Origin: Streptomyces xanthii
GTDB taxonomy: Bacteria > Actinomycetota > Actinomycetes > Streptomycetales > Streptomycetaceae
Assembly (NCBI RefSeq): GCF_014621695.1
Contig: NZ_CP061281.1
Location: forward strand, 930,001-994,000
Direction: 5' to 3'
DNA length: 64,000 nucleotides
Each line of letters opens with the position of its first letter. The stretch's first letter is position 1. A program made the position numbers and the translations under genes. Shown piece by piece: positions 1 to 8,644 of this stretch. The notes under the pieces are model-generated. The model ran no database searches and was not told the origin of the DNA. It worked only from the letters and a program-made list of their open reading frames with translations.

Positions 1-68
1 AGACACGGATGCGTGCGCGGAGGGCTCTCGGCCCGTTCGAGTCGCTCATGGGGGCAGCGTACGCCCAT

Positions 69-84
69 CTTGAACGTGTTCAAG
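69..84. promoter_or_regulatory. 7-2-7 inverted repeat upstream of methyltransferase, operator candidate
   Basis: A perfect inverted repeat with arms CTTGAAC and GTTCAAG around GT. It fits the general TNNAACNNGTTNNA pattern published for KstR-type TetR regulators, but many TetR proteins bind such sites. A possible -10 (TAGGCT, 103-108) lies just downstream, seven bases before the GTG start at 116, so the site would sit near the -35 position. The regulator is not identifiable from this window. Confidence 0.45.
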
Positions 85-115
85 AACGGTGCGGCGGCCG
101 CAGTAGGCTTGCCCG

Positions 116-977
116 GTGACTGACGAGCAGGGATCGGTGCGGCCGGCTGGCGTGTGGGCCACGGCGGTGGGGGTGGCCAGGGTGCGGGCGCTGGAGACCG
201 GGCGGGAGGACGCGCTGTTCCGCGATCCGCTGGCCCAAGCCTTCGCCGAAGCCGGGGGCCTGTGGCCGTCGTCGCCGCCGCTGCCCGATGACGAAGGGGC
301 GCGACGGCGTCGGGCGGCCGTCTCGCTCTCCGTCGTCATCAGGACGAAGTTCCTCGACGACCTGTTGCGCGAGGCTTCCGAAAGCGGCGTGCGGCAGGTC
401 GTGCTGCTCGGGGCCGGTATGGACAGCCGGGCGTTCCGGATGGACTGGCCCGAGGGCACCCGACTGTTCGAGGTCGACACCGCCGCGCCGCTGGACTTCA
501 AGGCCTCGGTGCTGCGCCGCGAGCGGGCCGTCGCGCGCTGCGAGCGGATCACCGTGGCGGCGGATCTGCGGGAGGACTGGCCGCGCGCGCTGGCCGCCGC
601 CGGCCACGACGCGGCCGCGCCGACCGTGTGGATCGCCGAGGGACTGCTGATCTATCTGCCCGAGGACGCGGTGGAGTTGCTGCTGGCCCGGATCGGCGCG
701 CAGTCGGCGGCAGGCAGTCGGATGGGGCTGACGCTGGGTTCGCGCGGGGCGATCGAACGCTTCGGCGCGGACGCCGCGCCGGGGTCGGCGGCGTCCCTGT
801 GGGTCTCGGAGATGCCCGAGGACCCCGTGGGCCGGCTGGCCGGCCCACGGCTGGCAGGCCGCATGTCACACGCTGCGTGAACGCGCCGCCGCCTACGGCC
901 GCCCGGTCAGCACTCCGCCGCAACTCGTCGAGCGATCCGGCGGGTTGGTCTCGGCGGTCCGCGTGCCCGTCGGCTGA
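116..977 (+). pseudogene. SAM-dependent methyltransferase (TIGR00027/leucine carboxyl methyltransferase-like), frameshifted
   Basis: Class I methyltransferase of the TIGR00027/PPM1-like family, predicted to use S-adenosylmethionine; the substrate is unknown. Residues 76-82 (RTKFLDD) and 97-108 (VLLGAGMDSRAF) are the family signature and SAM-binding loop. The first frame ends at 880 after 254 residues, shorter than the usual 270-300. From about 842 the next frame continues with the expected C-terminus (AHGWQAACHTLRERAA, then ERSGGLVSAVRVPVG) to a stop at 975-977, giving about 286 residues. One extra G in the GGCCGGCCCAC stretch near 841 explains it. Either a real inactivating mutation or a sequencing error. 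GTG start at 116 has a TAGGCT box seven bases upstream, which fits a leaderless message. Confidence 0.8.
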
Positions 978-1078
978 TGCGCGGGGAACTGCGGTCCGGG
1001 CGCCCCTGATCGGGGTGCCCGGCCGTCGCTCTGTCTATAGTCGCCCGGGGAGCAGACACACCGGGGGGCTCGGAAGAG

Positions 1079-1882
1079 ATGCGACGTGCGAGATCACTGG
1101 TCACGGTCTTCGTGCTGAGCGCGGTCGGCGTGCTGCTGCTCGGTGCCTGCGGGACCCTGCGGGCCGGTTCCGGGGGCACGGCGACCCCGACCGAGCCGGC
1201 GCGCCCGCAGACCTTCGCGCCGTTCCGGGTCACCGCCGCCCGGCTCGCCGACGACCGCCGCACCCTGACCGTCGACGCCGACGTGCCCGGCCCGGGAAAG
1301 ACGTGCGCCCGCGACCTGAAGGCGGTCGTCACCGACACCTCGGACCGCACCGTATGGGTGCAGGTGACGTTCTCCGCTCTGACGGGCGGCGCCCCGCACG
1401 CCGACTGCCGCGGCACCGCGACGGCCACGGCGCAGGTGCGGCTGCCGTCCCCGCTGGGGCACCGCGAACTGGCCATGGACACCCACACCGTGTTCACCAT
1501 GAACGACGCCCACCTGCCCGAACTGCGCCTGTGCGGCGAACGAGGCTGCCACCCCGCGCCCACCGGGTGCACCCCCGCCTCCTACGACCAGGCCGTGGCG
1601 GCCCTCGACGTGCCGGAGCACACTTCGCGCGGCGATGAGCACTGCGACGGGAAGTGGCTCGTGTTCGACGTCTCCTCGCGCATGGGGCCCGCCTGCCCCG
1701 AGGGCGCGGGCCCCGGCTGCGGGGCGAGCCTGGGCGACCGCTGGTTCTTCAAGGCCGAGAAGGCGGGCTGGAAGCCGGTCGCCCGTGGCACGAAGGGAGG
1801 CTGCGTCGACGTGCACCGCGTCGAGCCCGCCTTCCCGTCCGCCCTGTGCGCCGATCTCCCACCGCTCGAGCGGTCGAACTAG
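1079..1882 (+). CDS. putative secreted lipoprotein, Cys-rich, unknown function
   Basis: I do not recognise the family. The N-terminus has two Arg, a hydrophobic stretch (residues 8-23) and a lipobox LLGAC, so Cys24 should be lipidated and the protein anchored outside the membrane. The mature part is about 240 residues with roughly ten further Cys, several in pairs (RLCGERGC, ACPEGAGPGC), which suggests disulfides in an exported domain. A TATAGT hexamer at 1036-1041 is a plausible -10. The ATG at 1079 is preceded by a GGAAGAG-like ribosome site. Convergent with the TetR gene that ends at 1937. Confidence 0.7.
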   Translation: MRRARSLVTVFVLSAVGVLLLGACGTLRAGSGGTATPTEPARPQTFAPFRVTAARLADDRRTLTVDADVPGPGKTCARDLKAVVTDTSDRTVWVQVTFSALTGGAPHADCRGTATATAQVRLPSPLGHRELAMDTHTVFTMNDAHLPELRLCGERGCHPAPTGCTPASYDQAVAALDVPEHTSRGDEHCDGKWLVFDVSSRMGPACPEGAGPGCGASLGDRWFFKAEKAGWKPVARGTKGGCVDVHRVEPAFPSALCADLPPLERSN

Positions 1883-1936
1883 GGCCTGCGCAAAGGAAAG
1901 ACCTCGGGCCCGGGGGGGGCGGACGGAAGCCGTGAG

Positions 1937-2548
1937 CTACTTGCGCACAGGGCGGCGGGCCGACCGCGGCCGGTACTCGACGACCGTGAGTGCGAGCGCC
2001 ACGTAGCGCTCCACCAACTCGTCCGGCGACACCTCGCCGTCGACGCGGTACCACTGCGCGATCGCGTTGCACATGGCGATGACGGTGCGGCGGGCGTCGT
2101 CGGGGTAAGGCGTCAGGAACAGCCCGTCGGCGACTCCGCGCTCGATCACCTCGCGGAACTGCCGGGTGCCGCGCTCCTCGTTCTTCCGGTAGCGGGCCAG
2201 GTGCTCGGGCTCGAGGCTGCGCCCCTCGGTGAGGACGATGCTGCTCTTGACCGGGTGCTCGATCCGGAACCCCACGGTGGCCGTGACCAGCGCCTCCAGC
2301 TGCTCGGCCGGGTCGTCGCCCGCCTCCGTGAGCGCCGCCTCGCAGGCACCGAAGTAGGCGTCCAGTCCGTCGTCGAGGATCGCGACGAGCAGTTCCTGCT
2401 TGCCCTTGTAGTAGTAGTACAGCGCGGACAGGCTGACGCCGGCGCGCTTGGCGATGTCCCGGATCGACGTCGCCCCGTAGCCCTGCTCGGAGAACTCCTC
2501 GCGGGCGGCCTCGATGATGGCCTTGTGACCTGCGGGTCGAGTGGACAC
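1937..2548 (-). CDS. TetR/AcrR family transcriptional regulator, likely of acyl-CoA catabolism
   Basis: One-component repressor of the TetR family, about 203 residues. The helix-turn-helix spans roughly residues 28-48 (TSIRDIAKRAGVSLSALYYYY), preceded by the usual AREEFSEQGY helix. The frame is open further upstream, but the GTG at 2548 has GGAG four bases before it and gives a normal family N-terminus, so I use that start. It is divergent from a crotonase gene; the space between holds a site that recurs before the acyl-CoA dehydrogenase and thioesterase genes nearby. That context suggests it senses an acyl-CoA and represses these genes (inference). Confidence 0.85.
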   Translation of the reverse strand: MSTRPAGHKAIIEAAREEFSEQGYGATSIRDIAKRAGVSLSALYYYYKGKQELLVAILDDGLDAYFGACEAALTEAGDDPAEQLEALVTATVGFRIEHPVKSSIVLTEGRSLEPEHLARYRKNEERGTRQFREVIERGVADGLFLTPYPDDARRTVIAMCNAIAQWYRVDGEVSPDELVERYVALALTVVEYRPRSARRPVRK

Positions 2549-2754
2549 GACGCTCCGATCCGGATTCTTCGGGACTCCCTCACGCAACTGAACATTCGTA
2601 CAGCGGTCAAGGCTCAGGTCATCGTACCGCCGGAGCGGACACCCCTTCCCGGATGCGTACTTTCGGTAGATCACCCGCGCGGGTGGGACAGATCCGAACT
2701 CCCGGCGCCGCGTCCCTGATGCGACGGGGCATGGTGGGCGGGACCCACGTCTGC

Positions 2755-2775
2755 TAATTTAACGAACGTTCAACA
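2755..2775 (+). promoter_or_regulatory. promoter -10 plus TetR-type operator (site A of three)
   Basis: TAATTT (2755-2760, candidate -10) runs straight into AACGAACGTTCAACA. The same arrangement, TAACTT followed by AACGATCGTTCGAC, is found at 6246-6266 and 7279-7299, each time oriented towards a minus-strand acyl-CoA gene. Site A matches site B at 18 of 21 positions. It lies in the divergent region between the TetR gene and the crotonase gene, so the TetR may autoregulate through it. Confidence 0.65.
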
Positions 2776-2820
2776 CGGCTGGACGTGCACGAAGCCCCGA
2801 GCACCCACCCAGGGACGACC

Positions 2821-3732
2821 ATGAGAGCATCCGACACCGCCGTCACGGCGTACGAGCAGATCTCCTGTGCCGTCGCCGACGGCATCGCCACGCTCACCCT
2901 CGACCGCCCCGAGGCCCGCAACGGCTACACCCCGCAGATGGCCGACGAGCTGGCGCACGCGCTGCGCGCCGCCGACGCCGACCACGCCGTGCGGGTCGTC
3001 GTCCTCACGGGCGCGGGCCGGGACTTCTGCGTCGGCGCCGACCTGTCCGCGGGCCGAGACAAGGGCGAGGGCTTCTCGCAGGACGTCGGCAAGGAGACGC
3101 TGCGGCAGCTCGAAGAAGGCTCCTACCAGGAGCCCGCCGGTCTCGTGACCCGCGAGCTGTACGCGCTGAACAAGCCGGTGATCGCCGCGGTGCGGGGCGC
3201 CGCCGTGGGCGTCGGCTCGACGATGCTGCTGCCGGCGGACTACCGACTGGCCGCGCACGGCACGAAGTTCGGCTTTCCCTTCACTCGGCGGGGCATCGTG
3301 CCCGAGGGTGCCTCGGCCTGGTTCCTGCCCCGTCTCGTGGGGCTGGGGCGGGCGATGGACTGGCTGGTCTCGGGCCGGATCGTGCCCGCCGACGAGGCGC
3401 TCGCCGCCGGGCTCGTGCACAGCCTGCACGCACCGGACGAGGTCCTCGACGCGGCGTACGCGCTGGCCCGCGAACTGGTCGCGCACACCGCTCCGGTGTC
3501 CGTCGCGATCACCCGCCAACTCGTCTACCGCATGGCATGGGCCGAGAGCCCCGAGGACGTCCACCGGCTCGACTCCCGTCTCGTGTTCGACACGGTGCGC
3601 GGCGCGGACGCGCGGGAGGGGGTGCGGTCGTTCTTCGAGCGCCGGCCGCCGCGGTTCCCGGGTCGGGTGCCGGAGGATCTGCCGCCGTACCTGCCGTGGT
3701 CGCAGGCTCGGCCCGGGGACACCGAGGTCTAG
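2821..3732 (+). CDS. enoyl-CoA hydratase/crotonase family protein
   Basis: Crotonase-fold enzyme, 303 residues, a normal length. LTLDRPEARNGY (26-36) and DFCVGADL (68-75) form the CoA-binding and oxyanion-hole region. Helix RRGIVPEGASAW carries a Glu at the place of the second catalytic Glu of enoyl-CoA hydratases, but the first one (GGGCEL in typical hydratases) is replaced by GVGSTML. It may therefore be an isomerase or another crotonase rather than a classical hydratase. The ATG at 2821 follows GGGACGACC; an in-frame ATG at 2785 exists but adds a poor N-terminus. Likely controlled by the divergent TetR. Confidence 0.85.
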   Translation: MRASDTAVTAYEQISCAVADGIATLTLDRPEARNGYTPQMADELAHALRAADADHAVRVVVLTGAGRDFCVGADLSAGRDKGEGFSQDVGKETLRQLEEGSYQEPAGLVTRELYALNKPVIAAVRGAAVGVGSTMLLPADYRLAAHGTKFGFPFTRRGIVPEGASAWFLPRLVGLGRAMDWLVSGRIVPADEALAAGLVHSLHAPDEVLDAAYALARELVAHTAPVSVAITRQLVYRMAWAESPEDVHRLDSRLVFDTVRGADAREGVRSFFERRPPRFPGRVPEDLPPYLPWSQARPGDTEV

Positions 3733-3767
3733 CGTCGGGCCGCCCGCGCGCAGCACGAGGGGGCACC

Positions 3768-4175
3768 TCAGCGAGCCCCCAGGCTCCCGGTGGTTCTACG
3801 GGTGTAGGTCAGGGCGCTGAAGCGGAAGAGCAGGGCGGGGTCGGGCCGCAGCGTGAACGCCCACTCGGCGGCGGCCTGTTGGACCGCCACGGGCGGGGCG
3901 GGCGGCCGTGCTTGGCGCCGTCGATGAGGTACCCGTCGCCCGGCCGCAAGGCGCGGGTGGTGAGTCCGGACGGGTTGGAGCCCGCCTCGGCCTCGGTCAG
4001 CGCGAACGAGGCGACCGCCCCCTCGGCGAGGCGCGGCAGCCAGTGCGCCTGCTGCTCCGCGGCGCCCGCGTCGACGAGGACCTTGCCGGCGATCGTGGAT
4101 GCCGGCCAGGGCGCCGCCCCGCTTGCCCTTGCCGACGGGGGTGCGTACGGCGTCCACGATCACCGCGTCACGCAT
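3768..4175 (-). pseudogene. mosaic of three decayed beta-oxidation gene fragments
   Basis: No intact gene lies between 3733 and 4203. On the minus strand, 4095-4175 encodes a clean thiolase N-terminus (MRDAVIVDAVRTPVGKGKRG plus GGALAGIH). At 4093 the frame changes and 3905-4093 encodes the middle of an acyl-CoA dehydrogenase (LPRLAEGAVASFALTEAEAG, then SNPSGLTTRA and LIDGAKHG). In the first frame again, about 3804-3880 encodes part of an HTD2/MaoC-type hydratase (RPDPALLFRFSALTY). The fragments abut without intervening DNA, which looks like successive internal deletions of a thiolase, dehydrogenase and hydratase cluster. No product is expected. Confidence 0.75.
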
Positions 4176-4203
4176 GCTGAACTCGTGCGTGGTGTTGGGT
4201 GGT

Positions 4204-4962
4204 TCAGCGGGGAGCCATGCGGATGGCGCCGTCGAGGCGGATCGTCTCGCCGTTCAGCATCGGGTTGACGACGATCGACTCGGCGAGCTGCGCGTACTCG
4301 GCGGGCAGCCCGAGCCGGGCCGGGTGCGGCACCTGGGCGCCGAGCGAGTCCTTGGCCTCCTGCGGCAGCCGCCCGAGCAGCGGGGTCTCGAACAGGCCGG
4401 GCGCGATGGTCATCACGCGGATGTTCGTGCGCGCCAGATCGCGGGCGATGGGCAGGGTCATGCCGACGATGCCGCCCTTGGAGGCGGAGTACGCGCACTG
4501 GCCGAACTGCCCGTCGAACGCGGCGACGGAGGCGGTGTTGACGATGACGCCGCGGTCGCCGTCGACCGGCTCGTTGCCGCCCATGGCCTGCGCGGCGAGC
4601 CGGATGACGTTGAACGTGCCGATCAGGTTGACCTCGACCACCTTGCGGAACATGACCAGGTCGTAGGGGCCTTCCTTGCCGACGGTGCGTCCGGCGCCGC
4701 CGATGCCCGCGCAGTTCACGGTGATCCGCAGCGGGGCGAGGGCGGTGGCCGCGCCGACGGCGGCGGTGACGTCGGCCTCGCTGGTGACGTCGCCGGGCAC
4801 GAAGGTCGCGCCGATCTGCTTGGCGACGGCCACGCCGTCCGAGGTGGGCAGGTCGAGGACGACGACGTGGGCGCCGGCGGCGGCGAGGCGCTCGGCGGTG
4901 GCGCGGCCGAGACCGGAGGCGCCACCGGTGACCAGGGCGGAGGAGCGGGCGTCGATCTGCAT
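4204..4962 (-). CDS. SDR family 3-hydroxyacyl-CoA dehydrogenase (type II HSD10-like)
   Basis: Short-chain dehydrogenase of 252 residues. It shows the Rossmann motif TGGASGLG (12-19), NCAG, and the catalytic Ser145, Tyr158 and Lys162 (YSASK). The pattern [26 protein letters not shown] is typical of type II 3-hydroxyacyl-CoA dehydrogenases, which oxidise 3-hydroxyacyl-CoA with NAD. ATG at 4962 follows GGAAGGGGACTTGTC. It lies 35 bases downstream of the acyl-CoA dehydrogenase gene on the same strand and probably shares its transcript, giving two consecutive beta-oxidation steps. Confidence 0.88.
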   Translation of the reverse strand: MQIDARSSALVTGGASGLGRATAERLAAAGAHVVVLDLPTSDGVAVAKQIGATFVPGDVTSEADVTAAVGAATALAPLRITVNCAGIGGAGRTVGKEGPYDLVMFRKVVEVNLIGTFNVIRLAAQAMGGNEPVDGDRGVIVNTASVAAFDGQFGQCAYSASKGGIVGMTLPIARDLARTNIRVMTIAPGLFETPLLGRLPQEAKDSLGAQVPHPARLGLPAEYAQLAESIVVNPMLNGETIRLDGAIRMAPR

Positions 4963-4997
4963 GACAAGTCCCCTTCCAGCGAGATGAGTTGACGGAT

Positions 4998-6155
4998 TCA
5001 GAGGCCGAGAGACTTGGCGATGATGGTCTTCATGACCTCGCTGGTGCCGCCGTAGATCCGGGAGACGCGGGTGTCGGCGTACAGGCGGGCGATCGGGTAC
5101 TCGGTGACGTAGCCGTAACCGCCGTGCAGCTGGAGGCACTTGTCGATGACGCGGCCCGCGACCTCGGTGCAGAACAGCTTGGCCTTCGCGGCGTCGGCGA
5201 CCGACAGCTCGCCCTCGTCGTGCAGTTCGAGGGCCCGGTCGGCCATGAGCTGGGCGGCCTCGACCTCGGTGGCGCACTCGGCGAGCACGAACTTGGTGTT
5301 CTGGAAGTGGGCGACCGGCTGCCCGAAGACGGTGCGCTCCCGCACGTAGTCGGTCGCGAAGCGCAGGGCGGCGGCGGCCGTGGCGGCGCCGCCGATGGCG
5401 ATGGTCAGCCGCTCCTGGGCGAGGTTGTGGGACAGGTACGAGAACCCCTGGCCCTCCTCGCCGAGCAGGTTCCCCACCGGCACTTTCACGTCGGCGAAGG
5501 CCAGCTCGGCGGTGTCGGAGGCCTTCAGGCCGATCTTCTGGAGCTTGCGGCCCACGGAGAAGCCCTCGCTCGCCGACTCCACGACGAGGATCGACAGTCC
5601 GGCGCGGCGGTCGGCCGGGTCGAAGGGCGCGGTGCGGGCGACGACCAGGACGAGGTCGGCGAGGGCGCCGCCGGTGATGAACGTCTTGGCGCCGTTGAGC
5701 ACGTAGTGGGTGCCGTCGGCGGACAGCTCGGCCCGGGTCTGGATGTTGGCCAGGTCGGAGCCTGCGCCGGGCTCGGTCATCGCGATGGCCGTCATCAGGT
5801 CCCCGGTGGCGAACCCGGGCAGCCAGCGCTCCTTCTGCTCCTGGGTGGCGTACGTCATCAGGTACGGCAGGATCAGGTTCGCGTGCACCGAGTAGTTGCC
5901 GAAGGAGACGCCGGCGCGGCTCGTCTCCTCGGCGGCGACGGCCGCGAAGCGGAAGCTGGTCTCGCCCGCCCCGCCGAACTCCTCCGGCACCTGGATGCCG
6001 AGCACGCCCAGCTCGCCGAGCCGGCGGTAGAAGTCGCGCGGCGGGTGCCCCTGCTGCTCCCAGTCGGCGTGGACCGGGACGACCTCCTTCGCGATGAAGT
6101 CCCGCAGCGTGCGACGGAACGCCTCGTGGTCCTCGTTGAACACCGTACGGCGCAC
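4998..6155 (-). CDS. acyl-CoA dehydrogenase family protein
   Basis: FAD-dependent acyl-CoA dehydrogenase, 385 residues. Signatures are [22 protein letters not shown] and [20 protein letters not shown]. The IYEGT position of medium-chain enzymes reads IYGGT, so the base is probably the Glu in LAQERLTIA, as in isovaleryl/long-chain types. I chose the GTG at 6155 ([15 protein letters not shown]) because GAAGAGG precedes it; the frame extends to 6200 with an unlikely leader. First gene of a unit with the SDR. A promoter/operator at 6246-6290 is shared in design with the thioesterase gene. Confidence 0.9.
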   Translation of the reverse strand: MRRTVFNEDHEAFRRTLRDFIAKEVVPVHADWEQQGHPPRDFYRRLGELGVLGIQVPEEFGGAGETSFRFAAVAAEETSRAGVSFGNYSVHANLILPYLMTYATQEQKERWLPGFATGDLMTAIAMTEPGAGSDLANIQTRAELSADGTHYVLNGAKTFITGGALADLVLVVARTAPFDPADRRAGLSILVVESASEGFSVGRKLQKIGLKASDTAELAFADVKVPVGNLLGEEGQGFSYLSHNLAQERLTIAIGGAATAAAALRFATDYVRERTVFGQPVAHFQNTKFVLAECATEVEAAQLMADRALELHDEGELSVADAAKAKLFCTEVAGRVIDKCLQLHGGYGYVTEYPIARLYADTRVSRIYGGTSEVMKTIIAKSLGL

Positions 6156-6245
6156 GGCAACCTCTTCTCGTGCTGGGTGCGAGTGGGGCGGTCTGCGCAC
6201 TCGGGCGAACGGGCGGCCCTCACGTGGCCTGCCCCGCAGACTCGG

Positions 6246-6290
6246 TGTCGAACGATCGTTAAGTTATGCCCGTACCGCAACCCCTGTCCA
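6246..6290 (-). promoter_or_regulatory. promoter with TetR-type operator (site B) for acyl-CoA dehydrogenase
   Basis: Reading on the minus strand: TGGACA (6290-6285), an 18-base spacer, TAACTT (6266-6261), then the operator AACGATCGTTCGACA (6260-6246) with a perfect 10-bp palindrome AACGATCGTT. The promoter before the thioesterase gene has the same -35, the same spacing, the same -10 and the same operator. The message would have a leader of about 100 bases. Confidence 0.7.
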
Positions 6291-6366
6291 GAGCGCCCGT
6301 ACACCGTGAGCAAGTTCGGGGTGAGGACACTGAACCTTGCGTCACGGACTTCGCCGCGCACGCGGG

Positions 6367-7260
6367 TCAGCGCACGTGCAGGAGCGCCTCCTGCGCCACG
6401 GACGCGACGAGCGCGCCGTCCCGGTCCCAGAACTCGCCGTGCGCGAGGGTGCGGCCGTCGCCCGCGACCCGGCTGCGGCACACATACAGCAGCCACCGGT
6501 CGGCGCGGACGGGCCGGTGGAACCACATGGCGTGGTCGAGGGAGGCGAGGGCGACTCCGGCCGGGCGGGGTTCGCCGAGCGGCACGAGGGCGGTCGGGGC
6601 GAGCGGCGCGTCGGAGATGTAGGCGAGGACGCAGGCGTGCAGGGCGGGGTCGTCGGGGAGCGCGCCGACGGTGCGCAGCCAGGCGTGGCGGACGATCTCG
6701 CCCGTCGCGGGGTTCCCGGGATGCGGTGGCCGCGGGACCTCCCGGTAGTCGAGGGAGGTGCGCAGCGGATGGTCCGTGGGGCGGAACGCCCAGGCGTCGC
6801 CGAGCCCCTCGGGGCCCGGCACGTCGGGCATGCCGGGCTGGCGGAGGGCGGACGCGGGCTGGGGCAGCTTGAAGGAGACGCTCATCGTGAGCGACTCCTT
6901 GCCGTCCTGGACGCCGGTGACCTGGCGCATGGAGTAGCTGCGGCCGTCGCGGACCGCCTGGGACTCGTAGCGGACGGGCCGCTCGGGCGAGAGGGCCCGC
7001 AGGAAGTAGGCGTGCAGGGAGTGCACGGCCCGGTCCTCGTCGACCGTCCGGTACGCGGCGGCCAGGGCCTGGCCGAGGGCGGCGCCGCCGTAGCTGCGGT
7101 TGCGGGCGCGGCCGGAGTGGCAGTACCCGAGGAAGGCGCCGTCGCCGGTGGCCTCGACGGCGATGTGCTCGCCCTTGCCGAGCGGGCCGGGCACGGTGCC
7201 GGGCCCCGGTGTGTGCCGCCCGTCCGCCGTCGGCGGTTCGCCGATCACGATGCCGCTCAC
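6367..7260 (-). CDS. tesB: acyl-CoA thioesterase II (TesB family)
   Basis: Double-hotdog acyl-CoA thioesterase, 297 residues, which hydrolyses acyl-CoA to free acid and CoA. GGAALGQALAAAYRTV and SLHAYFLR belong to the first hotdog; YISDAPL, SLDHAMWFHRP and the C-terminal VAQEALL to the second, with Asp and Gln at the places of the TesB catalytic residues. An extra N-terminal 25 residues are Pro/Gly-rich. It has its own promoter (7279-7323) that copies the one of the acyl-CoA dehydrogenase gene, so it is probably co-regulated and relieves acyl-CoA overload during degradation. Confidence 0.88.
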   Translation of the reverse strand: MSGIVIGEPPTADGRHTPGPGTVPGPLGKGEHIAVEATGDGAFLGYCHSGRARNRSYGGAALGQALAAAYRTVDEDRAVHSLHAYFLRALSPERPVRYESQAVRDGRSYSMRQVTGVQDGKESLTMSVSFKLPQPASALRQPGMPDVPGPEGLGDAWAFRPTDHPLRTSLDYREVPRPPHPGNPATGEIVRHAWLRTVGALPDDPALHACVLAYISDAPLAPTALVPLGEPRPAGVALASLDHAMWFHRPVRADRWLLYVCRSRVAGDGRTLAHGEFWDRDGALVASVAQEALLHVR

Positions 7261-7278
7261 CCTTCCCTCGCTCCACTC

Positions 7279-7323
7279 CGTCGAACGATCGTTAAGTTAC
7301 GAGGCGTCGCGTGCCGTTGTCCA
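7279..7323 (-). promoter_or_regulatory. promoter with TetR-type operator (site C) for thioesterase
   Basis: On the minus strand: TGGACA (7323-7318), 18 bases, TAACTT (7299-7294), then AACGATCGTTCGACG (7293-7279). Apart from one base it is the same 21-bp element as site B, and the -35 hexamer and spacing are identical, although the spacer sequences differ. The leader to the ATG at 7260 would be short, about 25 bases. Confidence 0.7.
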
Positions 7324-7372
7324 CCCCGCACAGTGAGATCGGGCGGCCGAATCACCGCCCGGTGAGAGTCGG

Positions 7373-8563
7373 CTACAGCAGGGCCTGGCCCTCGCCCCGG
7401 TAGGTGGGCATGACGGCGGTGACGCGGTCGCCGTCCACGACATGGAGTTCGTTGACTCGCTCGCACAGCTCGCCGGCCTTGGTGTGGCGGAACCAGACGC
7501 GGTCGCCGACGGCGATCCGCGCGGCGCCGGGGCCGATCAGCGGGGTCTGGACCTCGCCCGCGCCTTCGAGCGGGGTGAGCCGGAGGCCGCGCGGCCAGAC
7601 CGGGGTGGGGAGCCGGTCGCGGCCCGCGGCGCCGGAGGCGGGCCAGCCGCCGCCGAGGACGGTCACGCGGCCGGCGGACGGACGGCGCACGACGGACTGC
7701 ACGAAGAACGTCGCGGGCCGGGGCCGGAATCCGCGGTAGGTGTCGAAGAGGGTCGGCGCGTAGAGGCCCGAGCCGGCGCCGAGTTCGGTGACGGCGCGCT
7801 CGGCGGCCGTGGACTCCAGGCTGCCCGTGCCGCCGCCGTTGATGAACTCCAGCGGCGCCACGCCCCGTACGGCCGCGACCACGGCGGCGCGGCGCAGGCT
7901 CAGTTCCCGCCGGGACGCCCGCTGCAGTGCCCGGATGCCCGCCCGGCGCAGGGGCGAGCCAGGGGCGTCGTCGCCGACGCCGGCGATCTGTGCCTCGTAC
8001 GCCATGACGCCGACCAGCTGGAGTCCGGGGCGCTCCCGCACGGCGCGCGCGAAGGCGCGGGCCTGTGCGGGGGTGTGCAGCGGGGACCGGTGGGCGCCGA
8101 AGTGGAGCCTGCCGCCGAGGGACTTGAGCGAGGCGTCGAGGTCGAGGCAGACCCGCAGCGGATGGCCTCCGGCGGCCGCGGCCGCGGCCATCCGGTCCAG
8201 GTGCGCGGGGCAGTCGGCCATCAGCGTGACCCTGGCGGCGGCGCGGCCGTCGGCGGCCAGCCGGTGCAGGGCGTCGTCGTCGGCGGTCGGGTAGCCGACG
8301 AGGATGTCGTCGAACTCCTCGGCGAGCCACAGGGCTTCGGGCAGCGTGAAGGCGAGGATGCCCCGGAAGCCCGGCATCTCGAGGACCGAGCGCATGACGG
8401 ACCGGCAGCGCACGGACTTGCTGGCGAGGCGGATCGGCTTGCCTCCGGCACGGCGCCGCATGGACTCCGCGTTGTGCTGGAGGGCGCGGAGGTCCAGGAC
8501 GGCGAACGGGGGCCGGAGTTCACGGGTGGCCCGGTCGAGGGCGGCGAAGTCGGGCGCGTACAT
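7373..8563 (-). CDS. amino acid deaminase/aldolase, fold-type III PLP enzyme
   Basis: Predicted pyridoxal-phosphate enzyme with an alanine-racemase-like barrel and a C-terminal D-threonine-aldolase-like domain, 396 residues. IRLASKSVRC places the likely Schiff-base Lys at residue 49; LEFINGGGTGSL is the phosphate-binding Gly-rich loop; the C-terminal GDRVWFRHTKAGELCERVNE is typical of metal-assisted D-Thr/D-Ser aldolase relatives. It probably acts on a 3-hydroxy-D-amino acid (inference). It follows the aldonolactone oxidase gene by 81 bases on the same strand and may be cotranscribed. Confidence 0.8.
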   Translation of the reverse strand: MYAPDFAALDRATRELRPPFAVLDLRALQHNAESMRRRAGGKPIRLASKSVRCRSVMRSVLEMPGFRGILAFTLPEALWLAEEFDDILVGYPTADDDALHRLAADGRAAARVTLMADCPAHLDRMAAAAAAGGHPLRVCLDLDASLKSLGGRLHFGAHRSPLHTPAQARAFARAVRERPGLQLVGVMAYEAQIAGVGDDAPGSPLRRAGIRALQRASRRELSLRRAAVVAAVRGVAPLEFINGGGTGSLESTAAERAVTELGAGSGLYAPTLFDTYRGFRPRPATFFVQSVVRRPSAGRVTVLGGGWPASGAAGRDRLPTPVWPRGLRLTPLEGAGEVQTPLIGPGAARIAVGDRVWFRHTKAGELCERVNELHVVDGDRVTAVMPTYRGEGQALL

Positions 8564-8644
8564 GGGCGGTCAACCCCTCGGGGGCGGGGAACGGGTGGGC
8601 GTACGGCGGCTGGTGCGCGGGCAGGCTGCGGTCGACGGGCGGGT

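Noticed and set aside
4989..6872. 627-residue plus-strand frame opposite the acyl-CoA dehydrogenase
   Set aside because: Antisense shadow: low-complexity Gly/Arg/Asp composition with no motif, while the minus strand has a complete enzyme.
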